64,000 nucleotides of DNA, taken from positions 1 to 64,000 of the forward strand of contig CBFHYX010000003.1 in NCBI GenBank assembly GCA_965660145.1, read 5' to 3'. The position numbers and the translations under genes are program-made. The first letter of the stretch is position 1, and the number at the start of each line of letters is the position of its first letter. Source of the DNA: JABURQ01 sp029243145 (lineage in GTDB: Bacteria; Planctomycetota; Planctomycetia; Planctomycetales; Planctomycetaceae). The notes beneath the pieces are model-generated. The model was given only the letters and a program-made list of their open reading frames with translations, had not been told where the DNA came from and did not search any database. Shown here piece by piece: positions 44,671-54,936 of the stretch.

Positions 44671-46074
44671 TTACATGTTTGTTTTTGCGTCAGCCGCCTC
44701 GCCCAGCATTTTTCCGAGAGAATCGTTCAAAGCAACATCGTGATCATGATTCTGTGCATAGATGCGGAAGATCAGAAAGCTGGTCGGAACCGACCGAAAC
44801 AGTTCATCATCCAACAACTCTTGAGCGTCTCCATACGCCGGATCGATCAGATAATTCTGACCACCCGCGGGAAGTCGCCCGCTTGGACGATGATAATGGC
44901 GGGCGACGTCAACTTTCAGCGGAATGTCTTTGATCGCTTTCGGCAATCGTTCTCGGACCCGTTTTTCCACAATTTCAGGTTCGGAAAAGATCGACATTTG
45001 CTCGGCTGCTCCTGTGTGAAAGAACATCGACTTCTCACACGCCATTTTCCAGCCAAGCTCCCGGCAGAGAATTCGATTCCAGCGTTCGCCAATCTCTTTT
45101 TTTCGAGGATCGTCACTATCGGCCCACCGTTTCACATCGACAAGAAAGGTTGATTCGGTGAGTTTGAGGTATTCATCCAGATGCTCGAGGGGATTTCCGG
45201 GAAATAGATGTTCCATGATCTCGCCGAAAATGTCTCCCAAGGATAAATCGAGAGAGCGTACCGCGCGATGAAAATAAATGGATCGGAAGAGATTTGCACG
45301 CGTTTCGATAAAGTTAATGAGAGTCGACAACCCACGAACATGGATTGTTAATCCCGAAGGCGTGAAGAAGCTGTAATGAAGTAGCCGTGAAATATCGAAC
45401 GAACGAAGCGAGTAGCCTGTCATGTAGGCGTCTCTCAAGACAAAGTCCATATTATCGACGGTATAGATACCGCTGAACAATGCGCGCAATTTCCGCAGCC
45501 AATCGGGTTGCCCTTCGTGATCATCTCGGCTTTTGGGCCGACGGATCAACCAGGAAATCTGTCGAGGTTCGAGTTCTTCTAGAGGCTGTAACTCTCCTCG
45601 TGGGTTCCGACGGATCTGTCGCAACAAATCCCCTAATTCATGCTCAATGATATGAGCGCCGATGTCTTCATGTGTCAGGTCATACTGGTCGAGATAATGA
45701 TCATCAAAGAAATGCCCGAACGGACCATGTCCAACATCGTGTAATAACGCCGCCATTCTCACCAAACTCTCGACGTAACCGCGAGAGGGAACATTGTCGC
45801 ACGCTTCAACCAGCGAATCGTACCAATGTTCGATGACTCGGGACGCGAGATGCATTGCTCCCAAAACGTGCTGAAAACGCATATGTTCGGCGGATGGAAA
45901 TACCCACCAGGCCGTCTGTAATTGGTGAATTTGCCTCAATCGCTGCACCCACGGGTGATCAATAATTTCCTGCTCGGAAACTTCACCTTCCGGTAAGGAT
46001 GCTTTCGAGACAAAGGGAATGTAACCGTGTATCGGATCGTGGATGAGACTTTCGAGCTCAAAATCGCGGACCAT
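44671..46074 (-). CDS. HD-domain phosphohydrolase (SAMHD1/dGTPase-like)
   Basis: 467 residues. The metal-binding HD signature is complete: His in 'RFQHVLGAMHLA', His-Asp in 'ALLHDVGHGPFGH', and Asp in 'YTVDNMDFVLRD'. The N-terminal 'IHDPIHGYIPF' is typical of the YdhJ/SAMHD1-like branch. Members hydrolyse deoxynucleotides or other phosphates. A role in nucleotide pool control or phage defence is possible but not shown. No defence genes are next to it. Cytosolic. Confidence 0.88.
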   Translation of the reverse strand: MVRDFELESLIHDPIHGYIPFVSKASLPEGEVSEQEIIDHPWVQRLRQIHQLQTAWWVFPSAEHMRFQHVLGAMHLASRVIEHWYDSLVEACDNVPSRGYVESLVRMAALLHDVGHGPFGHFFDDHYLDQYDLTHEDIGAHIIEHELGDLLRQIRRNPRGELQPLEELEPRQISWLIRRPKSRDDHEGQPDWLRKLRALFSGIYTVDNMDFVLRDAYMTGYSLRSFDISRLLHYSFFTPSGLTIHVRGLSTLINFIETRANLFRSIYFHRAVRSLDLSLGDIFGEIMEHLFPGNPLEHLDEYLKLTESTFLVDVKRWADSDDPRKKEIGERWNRILCRELGWKMACEKSMFFHTGAAEQMSIFSEPEIVEKRVRERLPKAIKDIPLKVDVARHYHRPSGRLPAGGQNYLIDPAYGDAQELLDDELFRSVPTSFLIFRIYAQNHDHDVALNDSLGKMLGEAADAKTNM

Positions 46075-46253
46075 GAGGACTTCCAGTCGTGAATCTCAGG
46101 AGAATTACTAGCGGCACGATGATAACTGATGAGGCCCCTCTTCGGATAGTTAAGTTTCATCCGCTAACCTCCCCCCGAATTCTCATGATCCGGTCCGACT
46201 GCCGTGCGTAGAGAGAGTGGTTCTGGTATTTTGAGGACCGTCTATTTCAAAGA

Positions 46254-48101
46254 ATGATTGTTATGTTACCTTCGGAAGAAACTCCAGAATTTCTTCGCTT
46301 TCGAGCAAGCCAGCACGAGCGCGGGTCAACTCGACTCGTGCAGATAGAGATGTTTGCGCTGATCACGGCCATCGTAACACTCGCAATTCGACACGGCTTG
46401 CGACAGTCTTCCGATCAACAAACCGATTTACTCGGAATTTTGATCGTGATCGCGTCGTTGATGATTTCCGTCTCATGCATCACCCGCTATCGGTGGAGCT
46501 TGCGGCGTTCTTCGTTTTTGAAAGAACATTGGGCCAAGGTGAGCTTTGCGGGTCTCTTTTTCGTCGGCTCGATTTTTGTGTTCTCAATGGCGCATCGATT
46601 GCCATTTATCGATGGACCAGCAGGACAACGATTCGAATGGTTGTATGCCTATTCGGAAGGATTGATTCTGATCTTGGGGTTACTTCAGAGTCTGTCGGTC
46701 AGTCGGGCTTATGCTTCCAAAGGTATCAACCCGGCTCTCTTGTTGGTAGGGTCGTTTGTGGTGTTGGTGACGATTGGAACCTTCCTGCTGATGTTGCCTC
46801 GTGCTCGCGCTGTCATGCCCGGTGTTTCTGCCGCAGAGGGTGCTCCGTTTACGACCGCACTTTTCACGGCAACCTCGGCCAGTTGTGTGACCGGACTGAT
46901 TGTCGAACCGACGGGAACGTATTGGAGTCGTTTTGGACAGTCCGTTATTCTGGTTTTGTTCCAGATCGGCGGACTGGGCATCATGACATTTGGTGCGCTG
47001 TTTATCGCGTTGGCCGGTCGGCATCTGCAAGTTCAAGAAACAGCCACACTCAGAAAATTGCTCGATTCTGATCGACTAGCAGACGTTCGACAATTGTTGA
47101 TCACCATCTTGATTTTCACGTTTACCGCCGAGATCGTGGGTGCATTTTTGATGGCGGGATTGTGGCCGAATGCCGCTCCGAGCGAACAAGCCTTTCAAGC
47201 GATCTTTCATTCTGTATCGGCTTTCTGTAACGCGGGCTTTTCACTCACGGAGGACAGCTTTGTCGGGATGGCCGATCGCTGGCAGATCTGGTTTGTCGTT
47301 TCAGGATTGATCGTTGTTGGTGGATTAGGATTTGGCGTGGTCTTTAACTTGTATCGAGTGCTCCACACCAGAATTCGCGGTCCAGAAAAACGGTCCGCGA
47401 TTCGTGAGGATTTTTTCACTCAAACTCGGCTCAGTCTGACATCGCGATTGGTCCTCTGTTCGTCAGTCAGCCTACTGGTGATCGGGACGCTGGGATTTGT
47501 CTTGTTGGAGTCATTTGCTTCAACGGGAGAAGACTATACTCGCGTCGCGTGGAGCGATGCCTGGTTTCAATCGGTCTCCTTCCGAACAGCCGGCTTTAAC
47601 ACGGTCGATCTCGGAGAGTTACAAACCACGACCAAATTATTAGCCATCGGCATGATGTTTATCGGGGCATCCCCAGGATCAACGGGGGGTGGCATCAAAA
47701 CGATCTCGATTTCACTGGTCCTGCTCTCGATTTTTTCTTTACTCAAAGGAAAAGATCGAGTGGAAGTCGGACACCGCCGTATTCCCGCAAGCCAGATTCA
47801 ACGAGCGTTTCTTGTCGTCACCTCGGGTTTGTTCATTGTCATGGTGACCACTTTTTTACTCGTCTTGTTTGAAGCCAAACCGGCACAACTAATCGATCAT
47901 TTGTTTGAAGCAACCAGTGCCTTTGCAACCGTCGGCTTATCGACCGGCATCACAGCAGAATTGACGACACCCTCTCGGATCGTCATCGTATTGACGATGT
48001 TTATCGGTCGGGTCGGTCCGCTGACTTTGTTACTGGCATTGGCGGGCAAACAAAAACGTCCCACCTACGACTTCCCGGAAGAACGAGTTGCGCTGGGTTA
48101 A
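46254..48101 (+). CDS. TrkH/KtrB-type potassium uptake protein
   Basis: 615 residues, with an extra N-terminal membrane segment of about 130 residues before the TrkH core. The four pore loops are visible: 'ATSASCVTGL', 'HSVSAFCNAGFS', 'SVSFRTAGFNT', 'ATSAFATVGLSTG', where conserved glycines build the selectivity filter. It moves K+ (sometimes with Na+) into the cell. The regulatory subunit is encoded 38 bases downstream. ATG at 46254 is the first start in the frame. Confidence 0.93.
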   Translation: MIVMLPSEETPEFLRFRASQHERGSTRLVQIEMFALITAIVTLAIRHGLRQSSDQQTDLLGILIVIASLMISVSCITRYRWSLRRSSFLKEHWAKVSFAGLFFVGSIFVFSMAHRLPFIDGPAGQRFEWLYAYSEGLILILGLLQSLSVSRAYASKGINPALLLVGSFVVLVTIGTFLLMLPRARAVMPGVSAAEGAPFTTALFTATSASCVTGLIVEPTGTYWSRFGQSVILVLFQIGGLGIMTFGALFIALAGRHLQVQETATLRKLLDSDRLADVRQLLITILIFTFTAEIVGAFLMAGLWPNAAPSEQAFQAIFHSVSAFCNAGFSLTEDSFVGMADRWQIWFVVSGLIVVGGLGFGVVFNLYRVLHTRIRGPEKRSAIREDFFTQTRLSLTSRLVLCSSVSLLVIGTLGFVLLESFASTGEDYTRVAWSDAWFQSVSFRTAGFNTVDLGELQTTTKLLAIGMMFIGASPGSTGGGIKTISISLVLLSIFSLLKGKDRVEVGHRRIPASQIQRAFLVVTSGLFIVMVTTFLLVLFEAKPAQLIDHLFEATSAFATVGLSTGITAELTTPSRIVIVLTMFIGRVGPLTLLLALAGKQKRPTYDFPEERVALG

Positions 48102-48139
48102 TCGACTTACCGATTCCTATATTATTCGGATAGACAATC

Positions 48140-48823
48140 ATGCATCGTATTGCCGTTATTGGTTTGGGACGTTTCGGAACTGCACTTGCGCGTCAATTAT
48201 CAGTCAGTGGCGCCCAAGTGATTGCCATCGATGCTAATCAGCAATCTGTGGAAGAGATCAAAGACCAGGTTCCTGTGGCAGTTCGTCTCGACTCCACGGA
48301 TAACCTAGCCTTAAAAAGTCAAAGCATCGATTCGGTCGATGTTGCCGTGGTGGCGATTGGTGAAAATTTTGAAGCCGCCTTGCTCACGACGGTGATTCTC
48401 ACGAAATTTGGTGTTCCAAAAATTATCTGCCGCGCTCAATCGGTCTTCCACGCCGAAATATTCAAGCAGATCGGCGCCCATCAAGTCATTCAACCCGAAT
48501 TACAATCGGGAGAACATCTGGGCCGACAACTGGCAAACCCTCGCGTGGATGAATTTATCAAACTCGGAGAGGACTTCTCCTTGATCGAGTTGCATGCCCC
48601 CAAACAATTTCAGGGCAAATCTCTCGCGACTCTTCGCTTGCGACAAGATTTCGGCGTCAACCTGGTGGCGCTCATGAGAAAAAAGACCGAAATGACCGAG
48701 GAAGGCGAAGTCACTCGCACAAAAATCATGGCCGTTCTCGATGCCGAAGAAACAATTTGCGATCAAGATGTCTTAATGCTGGTTGGTTCCGACGACGCGC
48801 TCGCCAAACTTCCGCAAGAATAA
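48140..48823 (+). CDS. TrkA/KtrA-type RCK regulatory subunit of potassium uptake
   Basis: 227 residues: one RCK_N Rossmann domain ('RIAVIGLGRFGTALARQL', 'VIAIDANQQSVEEI') that binds NAD(H) or ATP/ADP, and a C-terminal RCK_C domain. The single-RCK length is KtrA-like; E. coli TrkA has two copies. It forms an octameric ring below the TrkH/KtrB subunit encoded just upstream. It ends 14 bases from the convergent YdcF-like gene. Confidence 0.93.
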   Translation: MHRIAVIGLGRFGTALARQLSVSGAQVIAIDANQQSVEEIKDQVPVAVRLDSTDNLALKSQSIDSVDVAVVAIGENFEAALLTTVILTKFGVPKIICRAQSVFHAEIFKQIGAHQVIQPELQSGEHLGRQLANPRVDEFIKLGEDFSLIELHAPKQFQGKSLATLRLRQDFGVNLVALMRKKTEMTEEGEVTRTKIMAVLDAEETICDQDVLMLVGSDDALAKLPQE

Positions 48824-48837
48824 TCGTGGGAACCTTC

Positions 48838-49851
48838 CTACAGTCGATCCTGTTTTCGAATGGGTAAATACGTGAGCCAAAGTTCGGGGATGGCACGTAA
48901 CGCAGATTCTAACGTCAGTGACTCGCGTTCCATCACGAGTTGCCGCGGTTTCAATCCCGCTCGTAATGTTCGAATTCGCAGCGGAGAGATTTGCAACGGG
49001 CTGCCCACTAGCAAAACCGATGTCACTTCCTCCTCTGCTCTGAATTTTTCCAGTTGGCTTTGTAGTTGGTGACCGGCCGTTGATGTTCCCGCGGTCATCG
49101 TGATTTTCAAGTCATGCTGATCAGTGAGAGGTTGGAAATTTTCTTGCCAAGCTGCGGTCTTGTTTTCAGATCCGATCAGAAGCAGATGAGTGGATTCGGT
49201 GATCGAAAAATATCGACTCAGATCATGGGCGGCATCGGCTGAGGGATCTGATAAGTCATCCACGGAAAATAAAATTGTTAGTGAAGGAATCGCATCGGTT
49301 GTTTGTCCCAGACAATAAAAATGAGACAGAGGAACAACCAGTAGACATAAATCAAACGCAATGATCGCCAATAACAGGCCCCCTTGCCGACCACGTTCGA
49401 TTTCACCCGGTTGAGAAAGTCCGGCAAAGATGACCGACAAAACTCCCGTCACCTGCAAGACAAACGGAACCCTGACGGGGGAATCGATCATGCCGGCCTC
49501 TTTCGCGGCATACCAATTCCAAACTTGCAGTAAGGAAAACCCTAGTAGCAGTCCAGTCATAGTCCAGGTGAGACCACGTACGATCTTCGGCTCTCGCTCG
49601 GTGAAACCATAAACAAGTAACAAGACTCCGAACAAAGCACTCCCGCCACGTTGTGCTGTCGAAGGAAACGGTAGATCTCCCAGCCACCAAACAGTGTAAG
49701 AATCACCCCACAGAAAAACTTGCAGGAGAAGAAGCATACCCCAGAAGACCCCCACTCCGCGCGAGATAGATTCCCAAGCGGGTCGTCGATCGATGGTAGA
49801 CCTTTGTGGCTTTGTCGGCCTGATTACGGCTGGGCGTGCAGCAGTCGACAT
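48838..49851 (-). CDS. membrane protein with YdcF/DUF218-like C-terminal domain
   Basis: 337 residues. Five membrane helices (about 30-190) are followed by a Rossmann-like extracytoplasmic domain: 'THLLLIGSENKTAAW', 'STAGHQLQSQLEKF', and 'VTSVLLVGSPLQISPLRIRT' parallel the order of motifs in the ElyC/SanA/YdcF family, but key residues are diverged. That family affects envelope integrity or vancomycin sensitivity. Assignment is tentative. Confidence 0.55.
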   Translation of the reverse strand: MSTAARPAVIRPTKPQRSTIDRRPAWESISRGVGVFWGMLLLLQVFLWGDSYTVWWLGDLPFPSTAQRGGSALFGVLLLVYGFTEREPKIVRGLTWTMTGLLLGFSLLQVWNWYAAKEAGMIDSPVRVPFVLQVTGVLSVIFAGLSQPGEIERGRQGGLLLAIIAFDLCLLVVPLSHFYCLGQTTDAIPSLTILFSVDDLSDPSADAAHDLSRYFSITESTHLLLIGSENKTAAWQENFQPLTDQHDLKITMTAGTSTAGHQLQSQLEKFRAEEEVTSVLLVGSPLQISPLRIRTLRAGLKPRQLVMERESLTLESALRAIPELWLTYLPIRKQDRL

Positions 49852-49950
49852 AAGACATCCTGCGGGGCAATTGGTTCGAGAAGACTGGTCCTCTCAGGGG
49901 AATTCTATTTCAGAAACAAATCGTCGTAGTTTGGGCGATTTTCTGCAACC

Positions 49951-50340
49951 TCAGCTCTCGGGTGAACTTGCCGATATCAGGGTTTGCCCTATCGCAAGTA
50001 ATTCATCCAGTTGTTGATTACAAAAATGCATACCGATCACAGCTTGCTGGAAATTGGTATGAGTGGAAGCTTCTTTCGCGTCAGATTCAAATTGACGTGC
50101 GGCGGTTTTGAGCTTTCCGATCTTCTTCCTCAGCATGTGCAGATAACCGGGAGGATCGTCAATGCGTGTTTCCAAGGCTCGGGACGTATCAAAGACGGCT
50201 CGTACGATTCCCATCAACTCGGGAAAGTCTTCCACTTCTTCACTATGCTTGATGAAAGTCCGCACCATCCAGGCGTTCGCCATCACTTGCTGACAACGAT
50301 TCACCACGTCTGGCAATGTTTGGGGGAGAGATTCATTCAT
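49951..50340 (-). CDS. small helical protein, function unknown
   Basis: 129 residues, mainly alpha-helical, no signal peptide or membrane helix, no family I recognise. 'RKKIGKLKTAARQFESDAKE' is a coiled-coil-like stretch. It starts 5 bases after the SDR stop (50346-51128), so the two are probably co-translated, which supports it as a real gene. Confidence 0.65.
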   Translation of the reverse strand: MNESLPQTLPDVVNRCQQVMANAWMVRTFIKHSEEVEDFPELMGIVRAVFDTSRALETRIDDPPGYLHMLRKKIGKLKTAARQFESDAKEASTHTNFQQAVIGMHFCNQQLDELLAIGQTLISASSPES

Positions 50341-50345
50341 TATTC

Positions 50346-51128
50346 TTACATCTGCCCATCAGCGCGATTACTCCACCACGGTAAACTCACACCGCCATCC
50401 ATCGTCACAGTACTTCCCGTCATATAGTCGGCGTCGGCGGAGAGCATAAAGGCGATCCCTTTGGCCATCTCTTCGGGGGTTCCCATTCTCCCCCAAGGCA
50501 AATTTGCTGAACCTTCCTCAATTTGCTCTTCCGTGAAAAATTTTCGTTCTCCCGGAGTATCAATCCAACCAGGATGAATCAAATTGACATTAATCCGATG
50601 CTCGGCCAATTCAATCGCCGCGGTTCGCGCCATATGGTCAATGGCGGCTTTCGACATGTTATAAGCCATTGCCGTTGGGATTGGAATCACTCCATGCGGC
50701 GAGCTGACGACAACAATCGAACCTTTTGTATTGGCCTTCACCATCTGTTGAGAAGCTGCTCGCACTCCATAAAAAGCCCCCCACATGCTGACATCGACTG
50801 TGCGTCGAAAACCGTCCATATCGGCATTGATCATTAACTCTCGATCAGAATACGCCGCGTTAGAAACATAACCGTAAAGTTCGCCAAGATCTGTGACAGT
50901 TTTGGCGACCATTTCTTCGACAGCCAATTGAACAGAGACATCGGCTTGAAGCAGCAGGCATTTTCGACCGAGTGATTCAATCTCTTGCTTGACACTTTCT
51001 GCCTCCTCAGTATGCGAACGGTAGTTAAGCCCAATATTGGCTCCCTCGGACGCAAGCTGAAGTGCAACAGCACGACCGATGCCGCGCGAAGCGCCCGTTA
51101 CGATGATAGTCCGGCCCTCAAATCTCAT
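50346..51128 (-). CDS. short-chain dehydrogenase/reductase
   Basis: 260 residues with 'VTGASRGIGRAVALQLASEG' at the N-terminus, 'VVVSSPHGVIPIPTAMAYNM' containing the catalytic Ser and Tyr, 'SKAAIDHMARTAAIELAE', and 'SADADYMTGSTVTMDGG' at the end. Closest in style to 3-oxoacyl-ACP reductase or glucose-1-dehydrogenase members; the substrate is unknown. First gene of a pair with the small helical protein. Confidence 0.92.
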   Translation of the reverse strand: MRFEGRTIIVTGASRGIGRAVALQLASEGANIGLNYRSHTEEAESVKQEIESLGRKCLLLQADVSVQLAVEEMVAKTVTDLGELYGYVSNAAYSDRELMINADMDGFRRTVDVSMWGAFYGVRAASQQMVKANTKGSIVVVSSPHGVIPIPTAMAYNMSKAAIDHMARTAAIELAEHRINVNLIHPGWIDTPGERKFFTEEQIEEGSANLPWGRMGTPEEMAKGIAFMLSADADYMTGSTVTMDGGVSLPWWSNRADGQM

Positions 51129-51379
51129 ATCAAACGTCCTTCAAAAGATGTCGCTCATAGTCTGGCTGAGCAATATTTTAGCAGCAGAGCGTATTCGATG
51201 TGAGGAAGTGAACCTCACAATTGCCATTCCCCACAAAATCTTCAGATCGAAAATCGTGATTTCATAAGAACTTAGGTGTTCTGAATTCAATCTGGGCAGA
51301 AAATCGCTCGTCTGCTACGATTCCGGTCGCTCAATGAGACATTGAGGGCGTATTCGAACCCCAAAAACGATTTCATCCC

Positions 51380-51718
51380 GTGAAACTGAATCACACGAAA
51401 TTACTGTGTCTTTCTCTCGGAATTCTGACCTGCCTTGCTTCCGGCTGTGTCAGCCCCTTGAATACGCGCTTTCCTCAGCCGTTTATCTATAATCAAAAAG
51501 CAGAAGCCGTCTCTTATCAGTATCACGACCCGTTTCCTGACGAAAACATCGGACCGGGCGTGGGAATTCGACCGCCCTCGTTCCGGACTCAAAGAGATCC
51601 GGCACGACGCGCTGCGGAAAATCGAATGCTGAGAGGTTATAATTTGGAAGGAGCCCCAACCGGCTCTTTGCCTCCCAAAACGAGTTGGGATTACCCAGAA
51701 GCCGTGCAGACCCAATAA
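51380..51718 (+). CDS. small lipoprotein, function unknown
   Basis: 112 residues from GTG at 51380. Lipobox 'LASGC' with Cys23 after a hydrophobic signal, so it is a predicted lipoprotein and LspA substrate. The mature part is short, Pro/Arg-rich and without a recognisable domain. It precedes the squalene-cyclase-repeat protein by 38 bases on the same strand. Confidence 0.7.
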   Translation: MKLNHTKLLCLSLGILTCLASGCVSPLNTRFPQPFIYNQKAEAVSYQYHDPFPDENIGPGVGIRPPSFRTQRDPARRAAENRMLRGYNLEGAPTGSLPPKTSWDYPEAVQTQ

Positions 51719-51756
51719 ACTCTCGATGATACTTCATCGGGAAGGAATACCGCCCG

Positions 51757-52821
51757 ATGACCGATGTCATTTCTCGTCGCCAATTATTGTTGTCTTGCAT
51801 AGCGGGAGGGCTTTCGGCATCGAAACTCTCTCACGGTCTCGTTGCTCAAGATACGAATGATGATGCCCGCCGATTGGTCACTCCCGAAATCCGTCAGACC
51901 ATCGAACGAAGCTTACAATCTCTGACCTCCATGCAGCATCAAGACGGCTCGTTTGGATCGGGAACTGTCGAGAGTCATAGTATCGGCGTGACGGCACTCG
52001 TCGGCCTGGCCTATCTTGCCGGAGGCCATACACCCGGCAACGGGCCTTATGGTGAAACCGTAGAACGAATCACTGATTTTTTAGTGAAAAACTGTGACGC
52101 CAACGGTTTCATTCAAAAGTCAAATTCTCGCACTCACGGCCCCATGTACGGACATGGATTTGCGGTTACTTATCTGGCAGAGATTTACGGCATGACCGAA
52201 CGAAAAAACCTGAAAAACTGTCTCGACCGTTCGATCAAGCTGATTCTATCTTCCCAAAATAAAGAGGGCGGTTGGCGTTACCAGCCCAAACCATCTGATG
52301 CCGATGTCTCTGTCACAGTTTGCCAAATCATGGCATTGCGTTCGGGAAAGAACGCAGGATTATATGTGCCCAAAGAAACCATCGATAATGCGGTCAGCTA
52401 TCTGAAAGCCAGTCAAAACTCCGACGGTGGTTTCCGCTACCAAAAAGGGCGTCAACCAGAATCAGAATTTGCGCGTTCTGCCGCCGCACTGGTCGGTTTG
52501 AACTCCGCGGGAATCTATGAAGGCAAGGCCATCGAAGACGGCTTGAATTTTTTGGCACGATATCGCCCCGGCACCAAAGGACCGAGACATTTCCAAATTC
52601 AAAACTACTTTTACGGCCACTATTATGCAGTGCAAGTGATGTGGCATTGTGCTGGTGACGATTGGCCCTTGTGGTATCAAAGTGTGAGCGAAGAAATTCT
52701 CTCAATGAAACGCGACAACGGGTTATGGCGAGACAACATAATTTGCCCCGAATACTCAACCGCGATGGCATGTCTCGTACTCGAGATGCCATTCAACTTC
52801 TTGCCGATCTTCCAGCGGTGA
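51757..52821 (+). CDS. prenyltransferase/squalene-cyclase-repeat protein, Tat-exported
   Basis: 354 residues. The N-terminus 'VISRRQLLLSCIAGGLSASK' has a twin-arginine signal. The rest is an alpha/alpha-toroid of QW-type repeats ('HQDGSFGSG', 'EGGWRYQPK', 'SDGGFRYQKG', 'DNGLWRDN'), the fold of squalene cyclases and prenyltransferase beta subunits. The catalytic Asp box DXDDTA of true cyclases is not seen, so it is probably not a cyclase. The gene class is expanded in Planctomycetes without known function. Convergent with the next gene, 8 bases apart. Confidence 0.88.
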   Translation: MTDVISRRQLLLSCIAGGLSASKLSHGLVAQDTNDDARRLVTPEIRQTIERSLQSLTSMQHQDGSFGSGTVESHSIGVTALVGLAYLAGGHTPGNGPYGETVERITDFLVKNCDANGFIQKSNSRTHGPMYGHGFAVTYLAEIYGMTERKNLKNCLDRSIKLILSSQNKEGGWRYQPKPSDADVSVTVCQIMALRSGKNAGLYVPKETIDNAVSYLKASQNSDGGFRYQKGRQPESEFARSAAALVGLNSAGIYEGKAIEDGLNFLARYRPGTKGPRHFQIQNYFYGHYYAVQVMWHCAGDDWPLWYQSVSEEILSMKRDNGLWRDNIICPEYSTAMACLVLEMPFNFLPIFQR

Positions 52822-52829
52822 GCAGTGAA

Positions 52830-54653
52830 CTACTTAGCCGCGGCTGCCTCTTTATTTTTGAGTTCCGTTCCGGGATCAGCGAGTGTGACGGTGAACTTCG
52901 CCAACAGATGTCCGGCAAAACGTAGCAAGCCCGTGTCGAGCTGCCCGCCTCCTGTCACATTATCTCCATCCCGTTTCAGTGAGAAGGTCAGAATGTCATT
53001 GCCCGATTTGAAGGAACTGATGGCAATGGCCCTCAATTCATCCTGACTTACTTTGGGCTTGTTGTCTTCTTCTTCATCTGTCGTTGTTTCTTTGACAACA
53101 ACTTTTTCTTCTGCACCAGGGTCTTCCAGGGTGATGTATCGTCCCCGCCATTCCACCCAAGGCCCCAACTTCAGGAACAACGAGACGAATTCCATGGACG
53201 GCTTTTCAATCTTGGTGTCATTCGCTTTGGTCACTGCTGTTTTGATGGCCTCAATTCCGTTTGCCCCGATGGCATACCAGAACTCATGCTCGCCAACTCC
53301 AAAGTACAGCGTGTCACCACCGAACATATCCATGTACGCAGCCTTCATATCGGCTGAGGCTGTAAATGAGTGAATGGTCACACCGGCATGTGTTTCGATA
53401 TTTAATTTTACTTCACGATCGGGACGTCCTTTCTTAACCAACTCGATAGCCCGACTGACACTTTTGGCATTCTTAAAAGCGAGTCCCCCTTGCAGAGTGA
53501 ACTTTCCATTGGCTGAAGGGGCTGCGAGAAAGTAACCGTCGAACCGACCTTCTTTTAATGTATCGATCATGGAAGCTGACAGAATTTTAACGATCTCGTC
53601 ATACGCTTCTTTTTGGCTGTCGTCGAGCTTGTCGGAGTTTTTCACGTCGGCCAATCCGCTTTCGCGGTAAAGTTCCATAATGCCGACGAGGTTTGACTTT
53701 TGTTGCTCGTCGAGCGGAAGGTTAATACTGCCGTGGAGAATCTTTCCTTCAGGAATCGGTAATCCTTCAAAGCGTGAAGGGATTTGTCCCAATTGCTCCA
53801 CTGCTTCTGCCAGCATCGATTTCTTATCGGGGACCAAATTGATCAATAGGTTGCCGGTCATTTTTTCGTTGTCGATTGACCAACCGATGACGGCTTCTTT
53901 CGGATCGGCAAAATAACGAGCCAGTTCGTCTAATTGCAGCTCGCTAACGGCACGACGCAATTCAAAATCTTCCTTGGTTTCGTCTTCTTTCTGCTTGACG
54001 GCAGCCATCAATTCTTCTTTGACCGATTCATATTCTTTGCGACGATCTTTGGCCGAACCTTTTTTATTCAAGAGATAGAACACAACATCGAATAGTGTTT
54101 TTTCATTCTTATCGAGAGCGTATTTCTTGATATCATCATCGATGGGCACGAAGCCACGCGCGGGAACAACTTCGCGGTCGGGACCAATCACACCGAAATC
54201 ATCAATGACGCGGAGGATCCCTTCATAGGCGTTCGAAAGTTCGTAGTAAGTTCGAGTCCGACGTTTCGGTTCGATGCCAAACAGCTCGAGATTTTCCAGA
54301 AAGTCACTCAGTTCCGCGATGGGAAATGACGAACGATATTTCACGCCATCATCCGAATTAGCGAGATCCACTCGAATCAGACGAGTTGGATCGACTCCCA
54401 ACAGGAACACATCATCGAGATATCGTTTGAGCACATCCCAAGGCTGTTCAGTTTCGTTGGGACGACCTTTCAACTCACGCACCAACTCTAGGTTGGGATT
54501 TAATTCCAAAATGAGTTTCAAATCGGCTTTAATCCCATCCGCGCTCGAAAGCACGATTGAAATCTTGGGATCCTTCTCTTCACCAAATAGTGAGACGAGC
54601 GGGAAGCAGGCAAGGCAAAGAGCAAATCCGGTAAGCCGGAGGAGATGTTTCAC
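52830..54653 (-). CDS. large secreted protein, function unknown
   Basis: 607 residues from GTG at 54653, chosen because AAGGAG lies 6 bases upstream and the N-terminus is a signal peptide ('HLLRLTGFALCLACFPLVSL'). The mature protein is charged, with no membrane helix and no domain I recognise. An acidic patch near 545-560 ('EKVVVKETTTDEEEDNKPK') precedes the C-terminal strand-rich segment. Probably a periplasmic protein specific to Planctomycetes. Confidence 0.75.
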   Translation of the reverse strand: MKHLLRLTGFALCLACFPLVSLFGEEKDPKISIVLSSADGIKADLKLILELNPNLELVRELKGRPNETEQPWDVLKRYLDDVFLLGVDPTRLIRVDLANSDDGVKYRSSFPIAELSDFLENLELFGIEPKRRTRTYYELSNAYEGILRVIDDFGVIGPDREVVPARGFVPIDDDIKKYALDKNEKTLFDVVFYLLNKKGSAKDRRKEYESVKEELMAAVKQKEDETKEDFELRRAVSELQLDELARYFADPKEAVIGWSIDNEKMTGNLLINLVPDKKSMLAEAVEQLGQIPSRFEGLPIPEGKILHGSINLPLDEQQKSNLVGIMELYRESGLADVKNSDKLDDSQKEAYDEIVKILSASMIDTLKEGRFDGYFLAAPSANGKFTLQGGLAFKNAKSVSRAIELVKKGRPDREVKLNIETHAGVTIHSFTASADMKAAYMDMFGGDTLYFGVGEHEFWYAIGANGIEAIKTAVTKANDTKIEKPSMEFVSLFLKLGPWVEWRGRYITLEDPGAEEKVVVKETTTDEEEDNKPKVSQDELRAIAISSFKSGNDILTFSLKRDGDNVTGGGQLDTGLLRFAGHLLAKFTVTLADPGTELKNKEAAAAK

Positions 54654-54936
54654 AAGAAACTCCTTTTTCGATTCATCAATCGTGATGTATTTCTGGGTGA
54701 TCCGATCACAAACATCCTCAGATGTGAGAGAAATCACATCTCAGACGTTGACGTAATACTAAGACTATCAGCTTGTTATGGAAAGTCCGAAAATGCAGGT
54801 TTCAGACGGAAAATGACCAACAAAGAAGACAGGTTTGAGTTCAATCTGTCCAAAATCGATATCAAACGAGCCATATTCTCCTAATTCCACTATTTTTCCA
54901 GAACTAACAACACCGACCGTCTTGGAGAATGGAATT

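Noticed and set aside
44671..46074. HD-domain protein as part of an anti-phage defence system
   Set aside because: Its family includes SAMHD1-like dNTPases, some with defence roles, but no nuclease, cyclase, reverse transcriptase or other defence gene is beside it.
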